Origin: Hyparrhenia diplandra
Taxonomy: Eukaryota > Streptophyta > Magnoliopsida > Poales > Poaceae
NCBI GenBank assembly: GCA_015847255.1
Contig: JADLZK010006520.1
Location: 310,001 to 374,000, forward strand
Direction of reading: 5' to 3'
DNA length: 64,000 bases
Below the pieces are notes generated by a model. That model ran no database searches. It saw only the letters and a list, made by a program, of their open reading frames with translations, and was not told where the DNA came from. Each line of letters starts with the position of its first letter. Within the stretch, counting starts at the first letter, position 1. Shown piece by piece: positions 34,500 to 46,039 of this stretch. The translations under genes and the position numbers were made by a program.

Positions 34500-35629
34500 G
34501 GAAACTACCCTCCGTCCCAAAAAGAATGACGTTTTTGACTTTTTAGACATCGTGTTTGACCATCCGTCTTATTCAAAAAAGTTGTATAAGATCGTATCAA
34601 TTTCGTTTTCTCTCTCATAGTAATTCTAAAATTGATGTTTTTTCTTTCTAAAATGTTGTAAAATCATTCTCTATCAAGCTATTGTATTCTTACACGCCTA
34701 CGACTATTGTAAAATTTTATCAATAACATTACTGATTTGAATTTTAAAAATTACAACTTTAAGCAACATTTTTGGAGCACCTAATGATTTCAAAGATGAG
34801 AAATCATGCATGAACATGAAAGTTTTGTATAACTTCTTAAATATTAAGATGTATACATCTTTTGGTCATTTCTTCATCCGACGACGCCACAATAACATTG
34901 TTCACAAGATTTACACATGTCTCATATAGTTGATGAAACTACGAGCACGGCACACACCCTGGCCATGGCATCGGGGCAAAAGTGCGTGCTTGGGGCGAAC
35001 CCTCAAGCACGGGCACGGCACGGCCCGACACGTTAAGAAAGGGGAGGCACGGTGAGGCTCGGTGGCAAATATAATGGTGATAATATTGTACATATACTTG
35101 GTATAATATTGTACATATAGTTGGTTTAATAAGGTACATATTTCAAACATATTAATATAAATATCAATAACTTTTAAGATATTAATTTTATAAATGTAAA
35201 AATTATATGAGTAGATTTGTCTTAAAAATACTTTAATAAAAGTATACATATATCACATTTCCATAAATATTTTTATAATAATAAGAGGTCAAAGTTGTAT
35301 TTTGCTGTCCTAAACGACTTTAATTTCCCTGAAGAAATCCCATGGTGTGTTTAGAATACTTGGTATAATATTGTACACATACTTGGTATAATATTGTGCA
35401 TATTTGGTATATTAGTTCCGATATTAGCATCTTGTTTGTTAGTGGCTTTATCATCCTAGCCTACCAAATTTAGGTTCAAAAGAATGCCTCCTCAATTTTT
35501 GGGTAAAAGTACCTAGTTTTTTTATTTCCAAAATTGATAGTAGTCCTCGTAATCAACATTAAATGTTTCGATGAATAAAAACCTGAAACCAAACCTTTAA
35601 TGGAGGCATTTCAAGAAGAAATCAAGCCC
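34500..35629. other. MITE fragments and shared F-box flank sequence
   Basis: Contains a Stowaway-like left end (CCCTCCGTCCCAAAAAG at 34507), a block at about 34620-34800 (TAATTCTAAAATTGATG ... TTTTGGAGCACCTAATGATTT) also found at 43330-43505 and 47025-47195, and a repeat at 35165-35345 (TATGAGTAGATTTGTCTTAA ... GTCCTAAACGACTT) matching 52027-52215. A motif TTGGTATAATATTGT occurs four times between 35098 and 35400. No gene recognised. Confidence 0.55.
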
Positions 35630-36715
35630 ACTTGAACGGTTGTTCCGAAACTTCCCAACGTGCCGCTCGGCATTCCAATATGTTTTCGGATACGCCACGA
35701 TCTCATTCATGGTTTCCCACGATCCCTTGTTCTCGCCTACAAGAAATAAGACGAAGCGCACCGGGCTCTCTCCTTTACCTCAATCCTCAGATACTCCTTC
35801 ATCTCTCGCCTTCTTGCCCTCTCGCTTCACTAAAATATCAAGCTCACCGATGGCCGTCCAATACGCAACCTTGGCAAGCGCCGAGCCGAGGAAGAGACAG
35901 GAGGAAGCCGCGGTCCTCATCGCCGAAGTTGGGTGAGTTTCATTACTTGATCCGCTTCTTGTTTTTTTCTTGTAATCTGTTCTTAACGCAACCCTTCGCT
36001 TTTGTTTAGAGATTCCGGCGGCCGAGGTAGAGGCAGGGGGCACGTACTTCCCCGATGTGAGGAAAACAGCTCCGCCGGTCATCCCGGACGGGGTGCAAAC
36101 TCGGCCTCCTCCGATTCTTCATCCTCTTCATCGGGATCGGAGTTGAGTATTCACGCTCCTACGCCGAGAGCATCCGCGCGGAGATGAGGCGGGTTCGTAA
36201 TGAGTACCCGTGTACTCTCAAAAGATGTCCGAGAAGGAGCCGAATGGGAGGAGCAGACGGCGGCAATTCATCGCTTGCATCGGTGGTTTGTCTTCGAAAA
36301 ACCTTGATCTATCTCTCGATTCAACACTTTGCTTTCCCCGGTAGAATTTGATCTTTCAATTGCAGCGCTTATATCGCCGAAAACGCCCTGATGACGGCTA
36401 TCGGCACCGTGATCGCGACAAGGTGAACGCCCGATGCGTGCAAAGGTTGTTCGACCGCCGATCCAGTAAACGACCGCGATCGATGATCTCGCCGCCACGG
36501 CCTCTTCATCGGTGCGGGCATGAGCGTGGCGGCGATGGCGACGCAGCGGAGGAAGACCTCTCCCCGCTACCCGATGGGCTTCAAGACTAATAACCCGCGA
36601 ACTTCGACACCGATCCGTGAGTCGTTGTTCGCCGATATGACGAGCACGCCGACATCGCCGAGCCATCCCTCTAGCAAAGGTCTTCGAAAGGTCTGTTCTA
36701 AAGCCTTTTAGTAAT
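35630..36715 (+). pseudogene. Captured gene fragment with apparent intron, unidentified
   Basis: A frame starting at ATG 35850 (MAVQYATLASAEPRKRQEE) reaches a plausible donor (GGGTGAGTTT near 35932) and an acceptor (TTTTGTTTAG at about 36009); joined, it continues into a Gly/Arg-rich then Ser-rich stretch ending near 36187. Further right, YIAENALMTAIGTVIA and PRYPMGFKTNN-like pieces with another possible intron (acceptor near 36363) are seen. The exon-intron structure suggests capture of genomic DNA, not a retrocopy. I do not recognise the protein; frameshifts are present. Confidence 0.35.
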
Positions 36716-38199
36716 TTGCCACACTTGTTTTGCCTAAGAATCTTGCCACACTTCCGATTTGAGACATGTGTGTTATTAGTTGTGATATATAGTACTAACT
36801 ACATAATCCATGTGCTATATATTTATTTTTCAAATATGTGTGGATGTTTGCTACCGAACGTAGTGACAGTTCTAATGAAATCTATCCAAATTATCTGGTC
36901 AATTTGAAAGCATATATATATAGTATGTTGCACACCAAGATAATTAGGACAATTTTACTCTAGCGGAGCAAATAAAAATAGGCATCTCTAGCTACTCCTA
37001 TGAAGCATTTGAGGGCTTTTCCTTTTATTTTCTATTGAAAAAATGAAACAAATTTTTAAAAATAGAAATAGTCCCGACGGGCTACATTGGCACTATGGCC
37101 TCGCCTCACCAAGCATGCACGGGAGAATCGAGGAATAGACAAATGTACAACGAGCGGATGGCGCTTTTGCCGCCGCCCCGCGGCGTATTCAACGCCGCCT
37201 CGTCCCTGTGGCATGCCCAGCGTAAGGACGCGGTCGCCCACGCGATGAGGCCGCGAGGTCGCTCCGCCGCTTGAGAGCAAGTAATACAGCCAAGAAGCAG
37301 TTTGCCAGGTTACAGCCTTCTCCCAGCCCCACCCATACAAGAGTTAGCTCTTTCTAATTAATATAGGACCCACTTGTCTATCTCACATATTGTTCTTGTG
37401 CCCAAGCCTACCGTAAGCTTTTATACCTTTTATAGCCTACCATAATACTTGCTCGAAGGCGGGCGTCTTTTCGCGGCGGCAGAGTACAAGATCGATAATC
37501 CGCAGATCGATAGTACGTGATCTCGATACCGACAAGCCAAATCGTGGAAGTATTCGGGGTAACGCATGAGCCGGGTCCGTATTTAAGTAGGAGTACTAGG
37601 CCGAGTCGCCCTTCGCCCTCGCCCGGTGCCTCGCCGATGGAGACGGGCATCGCGATAATGATGACACCGCGCCCGATGGCGCACACAGCGCCGCGAGGGA
37701 GACCGGGCCTAAGCTACTCTACGCAAAGGTATGCACGCACGCAAGGTGTAAATGTTAGAGACGCGCTCTATCAAAAGGTTGGCATTCATTACGCCGTAGT
37801 ACTAGCATCGGCCATGTCGTCGCAGCCTCACCGGCCGTGGCCCGCTCCTAAAAAAAGCCTACTCCCTCCGTCCCAAAATAAACGCAATTTTTTTACTTTT
37901 TACAAACAAGTGTTACAATATTACTATCACCCTCCTATTCTTTTTTTTTTTTTTTTTTTTCTCCTTTTTTTTAATTTTTTTCTTTACTTTTTTTTTTTTT
38001 TTTCTATACCAACAGGTCCTACTTATAATTTTATCAAAATATATCCATGTGAGATCTTATTTTAAAGGTTTTATTAAAATAAATTTAATGGTGCAATCGT
38101 AATTTGATTTATTTTTTTGGTTCAAGAGTTATAACCCTTTTTATGCCCATAGACATGTGGGACATGTTGATGATGTGGCACAAGGAAGGGTTAGTGGGC
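36716..38199. other. Repeat-rich spacer
   Basis: Includes a block at 37480-37860 resembling the upstream flanks of the F-box relics (TTCGCCCTCGCCC, GACGCGCTCTATCAAAAGG, CATGTCGTCGCA), a Stowaway-like left end at 37859 (CTACTCCCTCCGTCCCAAAA) and long T runs at 37939-38003. No gene called. Confidence 0.5.
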
Positions 38200-39247
38200 T
38201 GGTGAGGTGGCATGCTAGTGGGGTGATAGTGGGGTGGTGAGGTGGTGTTGTGTTATTCTAAATCATGTGTTGCGTGGATGTTTGATTATTAAGGGCACTC
38301 ACAATGCTAGAAACTATATCATGGTTTCTAAAGTCTTGGACATTGTGTCAAGAAACTATCTCCCACAATGCAATTTTCTATCATGATGTCATATGGCCCA
38401 CTTGTCACTCTCACAAATTGTCTTGGTTTACGTGAAGACCGGTTTCTTAGTTAGACTTGGTTTCTTGTGTTTTTCCTCTCTCTCTTCAATAAATATAGCG
38501 CCACATCAGCAAAAAGCAATAAATAGAGGGGTAATAAATGAGGATAGAAACCATGGTAGAGTCTCGCATTGTGAGTGCTTTAATTGCACCCGAGATGATG
38601 AATGAACAGAGTGGTATATTCATATTTGCCGTGGTGTATAATTAAGATTCGTGAACAATCACTAGCATGGATGTCGATGGGGAAACAACCAAATTGAGAA
38701 TTAATTGTAGATCTTACGGTTATGAAACTTTCTAGTTTAAAACCTTTTGATTTGGCATTATCTTGTAATGGAAAACTAGGTCTCAATTTTTTTAAAATAA
38801 AATAAAACAAATGAAATTTGGAAATTTAAATTTTTGAATGACCTCCGACAAACTACCAATATAAAGACCGTAGTTCCCAAATATCCATGAAACTTTGTAG
38901 TTTACAAGCTTTTGATTTGAGATCATCTTGTCATGGATAAACATGCAAAAGTTCGAGACATACATCGCGCAGTATTGGGAAAGAGCGCGCCTCCGTCCAT
39001 TTACTTGCTTTGATGCGTTCCGCTGGCCATGCATGTACGCATCGCCGCCGACCGCTCCCGCCGGAGTGCTCACCGGCCGCCCGCCTCCTCGTAACGCACC
39101 GCATTATATATTGCGAACGCACCCGATATTGCCGCCACCACCGAGGGCCGCCCGTTCAGGGCCGGCCAAAGCTCCAAGCAAAAAGCCCCCACCGCGCCAA
39201 AGCTCCAAGCAAAAAGCCCCCACCGCACCGCACCGCCGCCTCTTGCC
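38200..39247. repeat. Duplicated 5' flank of F-box relic A
   Basis: Segments here recur around other F-box relics: AATCATGTGTTGCGTGGATG also at 46316; TTATCTTGTAATGGAAAACTAGGTCTCAA (38758) also at 47489; and TTTTGATTTGAG plus ATCATCTTGTCATGGA (38910) also at 47620. The flank ends in a GC-rich leader with the repeated phrase AAAGCTCCAAGCAAAAAGCC just before the ATG at 39248. Confidence 0.7.
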
Positions 39248-40045
39248 ATGGAGAACCTTCCGCTGGAGTTGCTTGAGGACATTGCGCTTCACGCCGCCAT
39301 GGCCGCAGAGGATCCTATGGAGGACCTCTACAACTGTGGGCCACTTGTACCGGACACGAAGCGTGCCGCGGGCGCCATTGTGGACCGGAGCATCCCACTA
39401 GACCGGTGCCGCAACGACGGGCGCGGCGGGTCGACGCCGGTTACGCGGCTACGCCTCGCCCCGTCAGATTACGTGGCGAGTATCGCTACGAGTCTCATCA
39501 CCGAAGCTCGCCGAGGTCGGCAACCCGGAGGCGTGCTTCAGAGCGTGCATGTCCGCCGTGTTCGTGGAAGGCCGCGACACCGCCTCGCCACCTCTCGACA
39601 AGCCGGAAGAAGCCGCCAACTCGTGGCATGCACCGCCGCTATGTGCACGCCTTTACCGCTCTATGCGCGGAACACCGCCGCCGCCGATGACGACCATGCC
39701 CGAGAGGTGTTATGGAGATTGAGGAAGAAGATACGGCGAGGTGGCAAAATGTTGGGGAGCTTGAACGCCGCCGTCGCACTTCAACAATGCAATGGCAAAG
39801 TGGTGACGGACGCCATTGAAGGTAAGCAGCTTTCATCTTCCTCCTTCTAGCCCAACCGGTGCCTCGCCATGACGGGCATCGTGTAGATGGGAAGATGAGG
39901 CACAGATTTTACTACGATCGCGCGGCATTTCGTTTTAACGATGAGTATAGTGCTAACAGGATTTTATCCACAATGCCGCGGCGAAGTCACGTGGTGTACC
40001 GCAAATGAGGAGTGTAGGATTCACGGGCGCGAGTGTGATAGGTTA
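39248..40045 (+). pseudogene. F-box / MYND-like protein relic A
   Basis: The reading starts MENLPLELLEDIALHAA, the first half of an F-box (LPxELL..I), which in intact proteins binds the SKP1 subunit of SCF ubiquitin ligases. Frameshifts follow within 30 codons. Further family landmarks appear in other frames: RSIPLDRCRN, a Sel1-like middle region and ADDDHAREVLWRL (near 39690). The tail shows EECRI followed by a Cys (near 40008), a remnant of the MYND-like CxxEC zinc motif. Plant proteins with this F-box plus MYND arrangement occur in grass tandem families. An open frame to 39850 persists but mixes frames. Closest to relic D. Confidence 0.65.
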
Positions 40046-42391
40046 ATCTCACCGCAGAGCACCCGGGCTCGATCTAGAGGATGATGATGCGGTCCGAGCG
40101 AAGCGCCTCTCGTTGTGTGCATGCATACGCGTGGTGATGCATGTATGCATTGGTTGATGTTCGATCGATCCTTTGAGTAGCGATGATGAACCCCGAGATG
40201 TTTTAATTCGCTGTAATCCATGTGTTAAATTTATTTGCGATTCTCACCGCCGGCGCCACACGCCCATGGTCGCCGCGAGCACCTCGCCGCGACGAGCTAG
40301 CCGACTGGGCTGGACTCTCACCCTTCTCTCTCATTCTTGATTGCAGCTGAAATGATGAGTAGAACAGAGTGCCAATGGTACGTATATTCATGCTTGCGAG
40401 GTGTTAAATTTATTTGCGAGGCCATGGCCGCCGCGAGCACCTCGCCGCGACGAGCTAGCCGACCGGCCGACTCTCACCCTTCTCTCTCATTCGATAGCAT
40501 AGATAGCAACGCTCTAGGTTTCGGTACGGTGGTTGTCCTCCCGCCTCTAGGGACCACATCTCCGTGACATCCCAAGACGCCGTGTGCTGCCCATGTCGGA
40601 GAACTTTTCGTGGCTCAAGAATTTTAATATGTGGTCAAAAATCAGAACGAATGGTCAAACAGGGATTGTAAATAAGACGAATGGTCAAACAGGATTGTAA
40701 AAGTCAAACACGGACTTTTATTTGTGGGACGGAGGGTGTATGTTACGCACCGTGCTTTCGAAAAAAAAATAGCCGTTCGGGCTGATTTTGGCCGATGGCT
40801 GATTGAATAGTATTTCGTGAGAGAGAGAATAAGCCGAAATAAGATAAGCGAAGTTCGTATACGTGTCCGTCCTTCGCCCTCGCCCGCCCAATCGGTGCCT
40901 CGCCGATCGAGACCGGCATCAGATCGTTGCCGATGGAACTGCGCCAACGATGGCAGACATGCGCCCTCTTGGCAGAGAGGTGTGTGGGATATGCAAAGGA
41001 TACGCATGCAAGGTCATGGAAAAAAAAAAAAGTTTAATTTTTTGAAACCTATATTTGCTATACACACGCCAACATGAATCTATTCTCCTCCACGCACACA
41101 AGGCAATCACTCCACACTATCGACTACTCCCACTCGTATGTTTGAGAGCAAGCGGTTAGAGATGGTTGCTTTAGAAATCAAAAATAGAGGGTGGAAACAT
41201 CTTTTCCGTTTGTTATAATTTCCATGTCGTTGTTCAAGACAGAGGGGTTTTTTGAGATTTCGACATTTGTAATAATTGGCTTTCCTAGGTTTTTTTTAAC
41301 CCCATTGTGTACATCCTCGGATGTCGAGGCCGGATTGTATTATCCATTATCTAAAAACTATCGACAAGATTCCTCCGCCACTACCGCCTTGCTACCCGAG
41401 AAATGAGTAGGTTGGGCTCTAGCCCCTATCGATCAAAATTACACATAGCCCTATCGATCAAAAATATATTGTGCGCATGGAGTTAGCGAGTGCACCTCGC
41501 CCGCCCTTAATGGCGCCATATCCCCTCGCGCTGCCGTGGGGTATGAAAAAGAAATGTATGAGTTAGAAATCTATGACCGTTAATGCACAATTTTTTTTAG
41601 ATGATATTTGACTATGTGGCCTTAGAAATCGTCAACGCCGAAGTTTGCAAATGTGTGTAGTACACTCATATTCATAAAAAACCACATTGTGTATGTGTTC
41701 ATACTTGTTTATCGGTTTGAGTATGTTTAGATACTCATATTAAGATTTATTCTAGATCTTACTACATCTAAAAATTTCGAAGGAACCTATATTTTTTAAT
41801 ATATTACATAAAATGTCATACTAGACCATCCATGTATATAAAAAAGTATATCCATATACTCAATTTATGAATGCATACTTAACATATATACCACCATAGA
41901 TGGTCTAGTATGATCATATATACTTCATCCACATGCACTTGGTTCGGTCTATATATACCACAAATCTTGAGATATACTATGGGTGTAGAAAAATTTACCC
42001 TATATATATTTTTTCTATGTTTCTTCCGTTTTCGAATCTACTCCAACTCACCACCACATACCGCCCCACGAACCACTCACGAAGCTAACCGAAACCCTTC
42101 TCCTTCACTTGCCACCGGGCCCCGCCTACCCCACCCAAGCCATATACACATGCCACCCAAATTGGCCCACACAGTGCACTACCACCCCCATTCCACGGCC
42201 CCACCCCCATTCCACGCAAAAAACACACCAACCAAAAATCAAATCCTCTCCCAGCCAAACCGGGCAAGTCATGTGTTTTCTCGCCCTCCATCTCGCATCA
42301 TCGAAAGCAAGAACACCCGCTCATCTTCCTTTTCCCTGCACTCCAGAGCCCGGGCTTCCGAGGAAAACCGTGCCGCTAAGCTCCCCGAGCC
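40046..42391. other. Spacer between F-box relics A and B
   Basis: Two copies of a module (GTTAAATTTATTTGCGA ... GCGAGCACCTCGCCGCGACGAGCTAGCCGAC) lie at 40225-40310 and 40410-40475; the same module is at 46385-46480. A MITE right end (ACACGGACTTTTATTTGTGG ... GGGTGTA) is at 40640-40740. A MITE-like repeat at 41690-41935 is an inverted copy of 51790-51995. A relic-type leader precedes the next ATG. No other gene recognised. Confidence 0.55.
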
Positions 42392-43170
42392 ATGCCGCAG
42401 AACCTTCCGCAGGAGTTGCTTGAGGATCGCAGCTCGCGTCGCCATGGCCGACTGACAGATCCTATGCAGACCTCTACACCCACGGGCCACCTGTACTGAC
42501 ACGAAGGCACTGTCACGGGCGCCACATCGACCGAGCATCCCACTAGACCGGTGCGGCGACGACGGCGCGGGTCGACGGCCACGTATGCGCCGGGTCGTTG
42601 TACTACTGGGCGCTGAGTTTCGCGCGAGTCTCATCAGCGAAGCTCGCCGAGGTCGACAACCCGAGGCGTGTTTCGTGAGAGTGCATGTCTCGCCAGTTCG
42701 TGGAAGGTCATGCACACCGCCTCGCCGCCGGGCTTTGCCGGAAGAAGCCGCCAACTCGTGGCATGCACCGCCGTATGTGCATGCTCTTCGCTTTTACAGC
42801 GGAACGCCGCCGCCGCCGATGACGACCGTGCCCGGGCGGTGTTGCAGGGAGCTGGAGCGTGACATGGCGGCGACGATGGCTGCATCCCCGAGGACCGCGA
42901 AATGCCAGAACTCCGAGAACAGCAAAGGGAAGTGTTGCGAACGACTTGTTGGTGGCGCCATATGTAGAGAGGCGCGATCTTCGTCTTCCTCTTGCACAAC
43001 CCGTGGCTCGCCAGACGGGCATCGGTGCACATGGGGAGACTATCTGCGACACCCCTTCCGAATGGGGGCATGGCCCATGGCATACAAACCCCTCGCTCGC
43101 ACCGAGGAGTGTAGGATCCTCGCCGAGTGTAGTAAGTTCTTCCGTGTTGCACGATGGGCGTGGAGTTGCA
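42392..43170 (+). pseudogene. F-box / MYND-like protein relic B
   Basis: Starts MPQNLPQELLED (ATG 42392) and shifts frame within the F-box. The frame 42585-43220 then carries family landmarks in mixed phase: SLISEARRGRQPEACF, EEAANSWHAPPYVHAL and, at the end, EECRILAECSKFF (near 43105), the MYND-like EC..EC pattern. The upstream leader differs from those of A, C, D and E. Numerous one- and two-base indels distinguish it from an intact gene. Confidence 0.6.
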
Positions 43171-43749
43171 CGAATCTATCTTACTTTTGGTACGTGATGG
43201 TTGATGTATATATGTGGTAATTCGTGTTATTATCACGCTTTTGCGATGGTGAGACCTTTAGGGCTCAAGAACCCTAATTTTTCTTTTTTACTCGCGGGTC
43301 AAAACTTGTAACTAGTCTTTCTCCCTCATAGTAACTCCAAAATTATGATTTTTGTTTTTAAAATTTTTTGTCAAATCATGCTCTATCAGGCGATTGTATT
43401 CTTACTTCTATTACTCTTGTCATGTTTCATCGATAAGATTTTAATTTCAAATTTCAAAAGTTACAACTCCAAACATCAATTTTGGAGCACCTAATGATTT
43501 TAAGGTAGGCAAAAGAAATATTACAAGACGAAAGCCTTGGGATAGTACGCCGCTAGCCGGATACCGCCGCCGATGAGTGCACCGCCCAGCCCGCTCATAA
43601 AATCCCACGTCCGTGCACCGCCCGTGCATGGGGGCTACGCGATTTTGCATGCTCACCAACCGCCGTTCAGCCTCCCGCCGCATGACAAAACATAGCTAGA
43701 GCGCCGTGCAGCTTCCACCAAAAAGCCCCCCCGCCGCGCCCCTCGCGCC
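43171..43749. other. Shared flank between relics B and C
   Basis: Carries GGCTCAAGAACCCTAATTTTTC and the block TAGTAACTCC ... GGAGCACCTAATGATTTTAA (43330-43505), which also occurs at 46960-47195 and, partly, at 34620-34800. A short leader with CTTCCACCAAAAAGCC, shared with relic E, precedes relic C. Confidence 0.65.
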
Positions 43750-44475
43750 ATGGAAAACCTTCCGCGTGACATGCTTGCAGAGATTGCGATTCGAGTCGCC
43801 AAGGACGCCGCAGATCCCATGGAGGCCCTCGCCAATCTGCGGGCCACATGTTCGCAGATGAAAGCGCCCGGCGGCGACCCCCCGTGGGACGGAGGATCCG
43901 ACCAGACCAGATGTTTCAGTACCGGGCGCGCAGGGGGTGTCGCCGAGGATCGCGAGTCTTGTCACCAAGCTCGCCGCCGTCAAGAACCCCGGACGCAGAA
44001 AGCTTCATAGCCGCATGAAAGCCGCTTTGTCGGCGTCGCCGCACCGCCACGCCATCGCCGAGATGCCGCGCGCGCCGCCGTGTCGTGGCATGAAACCGCC
44101 AAGTATGTTCTTGCTCTTGTGCTCTGGGCGGCTAACACCGGTGCCGTGGACGACGACTATGCCCGGCGGTCGCTATGGAGATCGGCGGCGACCGCCGCAA
44201 CGGCCGGGATGTGGAAGAACATCAATCGTATTTCGGCCCCGCCGAGATGCATGGAGCAGTATGGTGGCCTACTTGGCGGCGCGCATATACCGTAAGAGTG
44301 GCGCCGCCCTATAGCCCAAATGGTGCCTCGCCATGACGGGCATCCGCAGGCCGCCCAGACGGACGGCTGCCGTGGTGGTCGTCTCGGTGATGTGTGTTGC
44401 ATGTTCTCGCAGCGAGGAGCGCAGGATCCGCGACGAGTGTCGAGGTTCTTCGCTCAACTTAATCTTTTGCCGTGG
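43750..44475 (+). pseudogene. F-box / MYND-like protein relic C
   Basis: Best-preserved start of the group: MENLPRDMLAEIAIRVAKDA continuing DPMEALANLRATCSQMK, a readable F-box with the usual ATCSxM segment, open for 86 codons (43750-44010). Frameshifts follow; later landmarks include VLWAANTGAVDDDYARR (near 44120) and a degenerate tail SQREER...RDEC (near 44405-44440) where the first Cys of the EEC motif is lost. Nearly identical to relic E over the first 70 bases and in its leader, so C and E derive from a recent duplication. Confidence 0.65.
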
Positions 44476-44665
44476 TTGGTGATCTTTTTACGATCAAACT
44501 TTCTATTTCTCGCTCTAGATGGGGACCTCGATCGAACAAACTTAATTCCTCCATAGCTTTTGGTGCGCACGTGATGCTTGATGTCGATCCCCGTATGTGC
44601 GCGTGATGGTGAGAACTGAGAATTTTTCTTAGTTGTGATTAATTGTGAATTTGTGATGTATATGG

Positions 44666-44856
44666 GAGTTACTCCCTCTATCCCATGGAGTTTGTCTTTT
44701 TTGACTTTTGAATTTCATATGTTGGACCATCCATCTTATTTAAATAATTAATCAATATTCAAGTATCTATATTTGATAAAATAACAAAATAAATTATATT
44801 TATGTAAAAAATTTGAATAAGACGACGCATCGAAAAAGATGGCACGGAATCCAGGG
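44666..44856. mobile_element. Stowaway-like MITE copy, right end lost
   Basis: Begins TTACTCCCTCTATCCCATGG and contains TATTCAAGTATCTATATTTG and AAAAAATTTGAATAAGACGA, the family core of 5943-6186. The matching right terminus is missing; sequence changes near 44856. Confidence 0.65.
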
Positions 44857-45281
44857 ACGATGGCAGACGTTCGCCCGCGAGCTCTCCACGCAAAGGATAC
44901 ACCTACACACGCATGCACCGTGCAAAGGTTACAGACGCGCTCTATCAAAAGGCGTTGGTATTCATTGGCGCGCCTAGGCGTAACACTCTTTCTGCTTAAT
45001 GAAAAACGCGCCTAGGCGTGCTCTTGAAAAATTTGGCGCGGTCGCGAAAATAAGCTGTACTAGATGAATTTTACGCGCGACGGCGCGGTCTCGAAAATAA
45101 GCTGTACACACCGGTCATGTCGTCGCAAGCCTCTCCGGCCGCTCCCTAAAAAAAACACGTGGCTGCACGGGGAACGCACCCGGCCCGGCGCCACCCGTAT
45201 TATTGTCGCTATTCACCTCCGCCCCGCCCGCGCTCAAAGTTTCCAGCAAAAACCCCCCAACCGCGCCGCCGCCCTCGAGCC

Positions 45282-46039
45282 ATGGAGAACCTTCCGTGGG
45301 AGTTGCTTGAGGACATTAGCGCCCGCCGCCGCCATGGCCGCAGAGGATCCTATGGAGGACCTCTACATCCCACGGGCCACCTATACCGACACGAAGCCGC
45401 GTCGCGGGCGACATACTGACGGAGCATCCCACTAGACCGGTGCCGCAACGACGGCGGCGGGTCGACGCCGACGGCTACGCTCGTCGGCCCGGGCGCCACA
45501 CTCGCGCGAGTACCGCGGAGTCTCATCAAGAAGCTCGCCGAGGTCGGCAACCCGAGGCGTGCTTCGAGAGCGTGCATGTTCGCCGTGGTTCGTGGACGGT
45601 CGCCTCACCGCTCGCCGCCTCGACAAGTCGAAACAAGCCGCCGACTCGGGCATGTGCTCGCCCGTACGCACGCTCTTCCTCGCTCTACAGGCGGAATGCC
45701 ACCGCCGATGGCGACCATGCCCGAAGCGGTGTTGCGGAGATCCCGCCCGACACGGCGGCGGCGACGACGCCGCCCCGACGCCGGAGTAACCGCCGCGAGC
45801 ACTTTCGCATGTGCAATAGAAGTGTTGAACGACGTTGTGCCCCTCGCTATCAAGAGTGGCAAAGATCCTCCTCCTCCTCCGCCCAACCGAGCCTCGCCAG
45901 ACAGCATCGGTGCATATTGGGAGACAACTGCGGCGACCTGGCGCAATGGGGCCCACCGCTGCGGTGGGTGTACTGCAGCGAGGAGTGTAGGATCCGCGTT
46001 GAGTGTGGTATGTTCTTCCTTGCTGCAGCGTTGGTATAA
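45282..46039 (+). pseudogene. F-box / MYND-like protein relic D
   Basis: ATG 45282 opens MENLPWELLEDI, an F-box start like relic A, broken after some 13 codons. The frame 45440-46039 holds the best C-terminus in the group: HRCILGDNCGDLAQ, then LRWVYCSEECRIRVEC and MFF, giving the Cys spacing of a MYND-like zinc finger. The middle region keeps EARRGRQPEACFESVHVR. MYND fingers usually bind proline-rich partners; F-box proteins pass substrates to SCF ubiquitin ligases. A TG dinucleotide run (46062-46078) follows the gene. Not functional as it stands. Confidence 0.7.

Noticed and set aside
37517..38065. 182-codon plus-strand frame
   Set aside because: Its C-terminal half is translated from poly-T tracts and a MITE; no coding signal.
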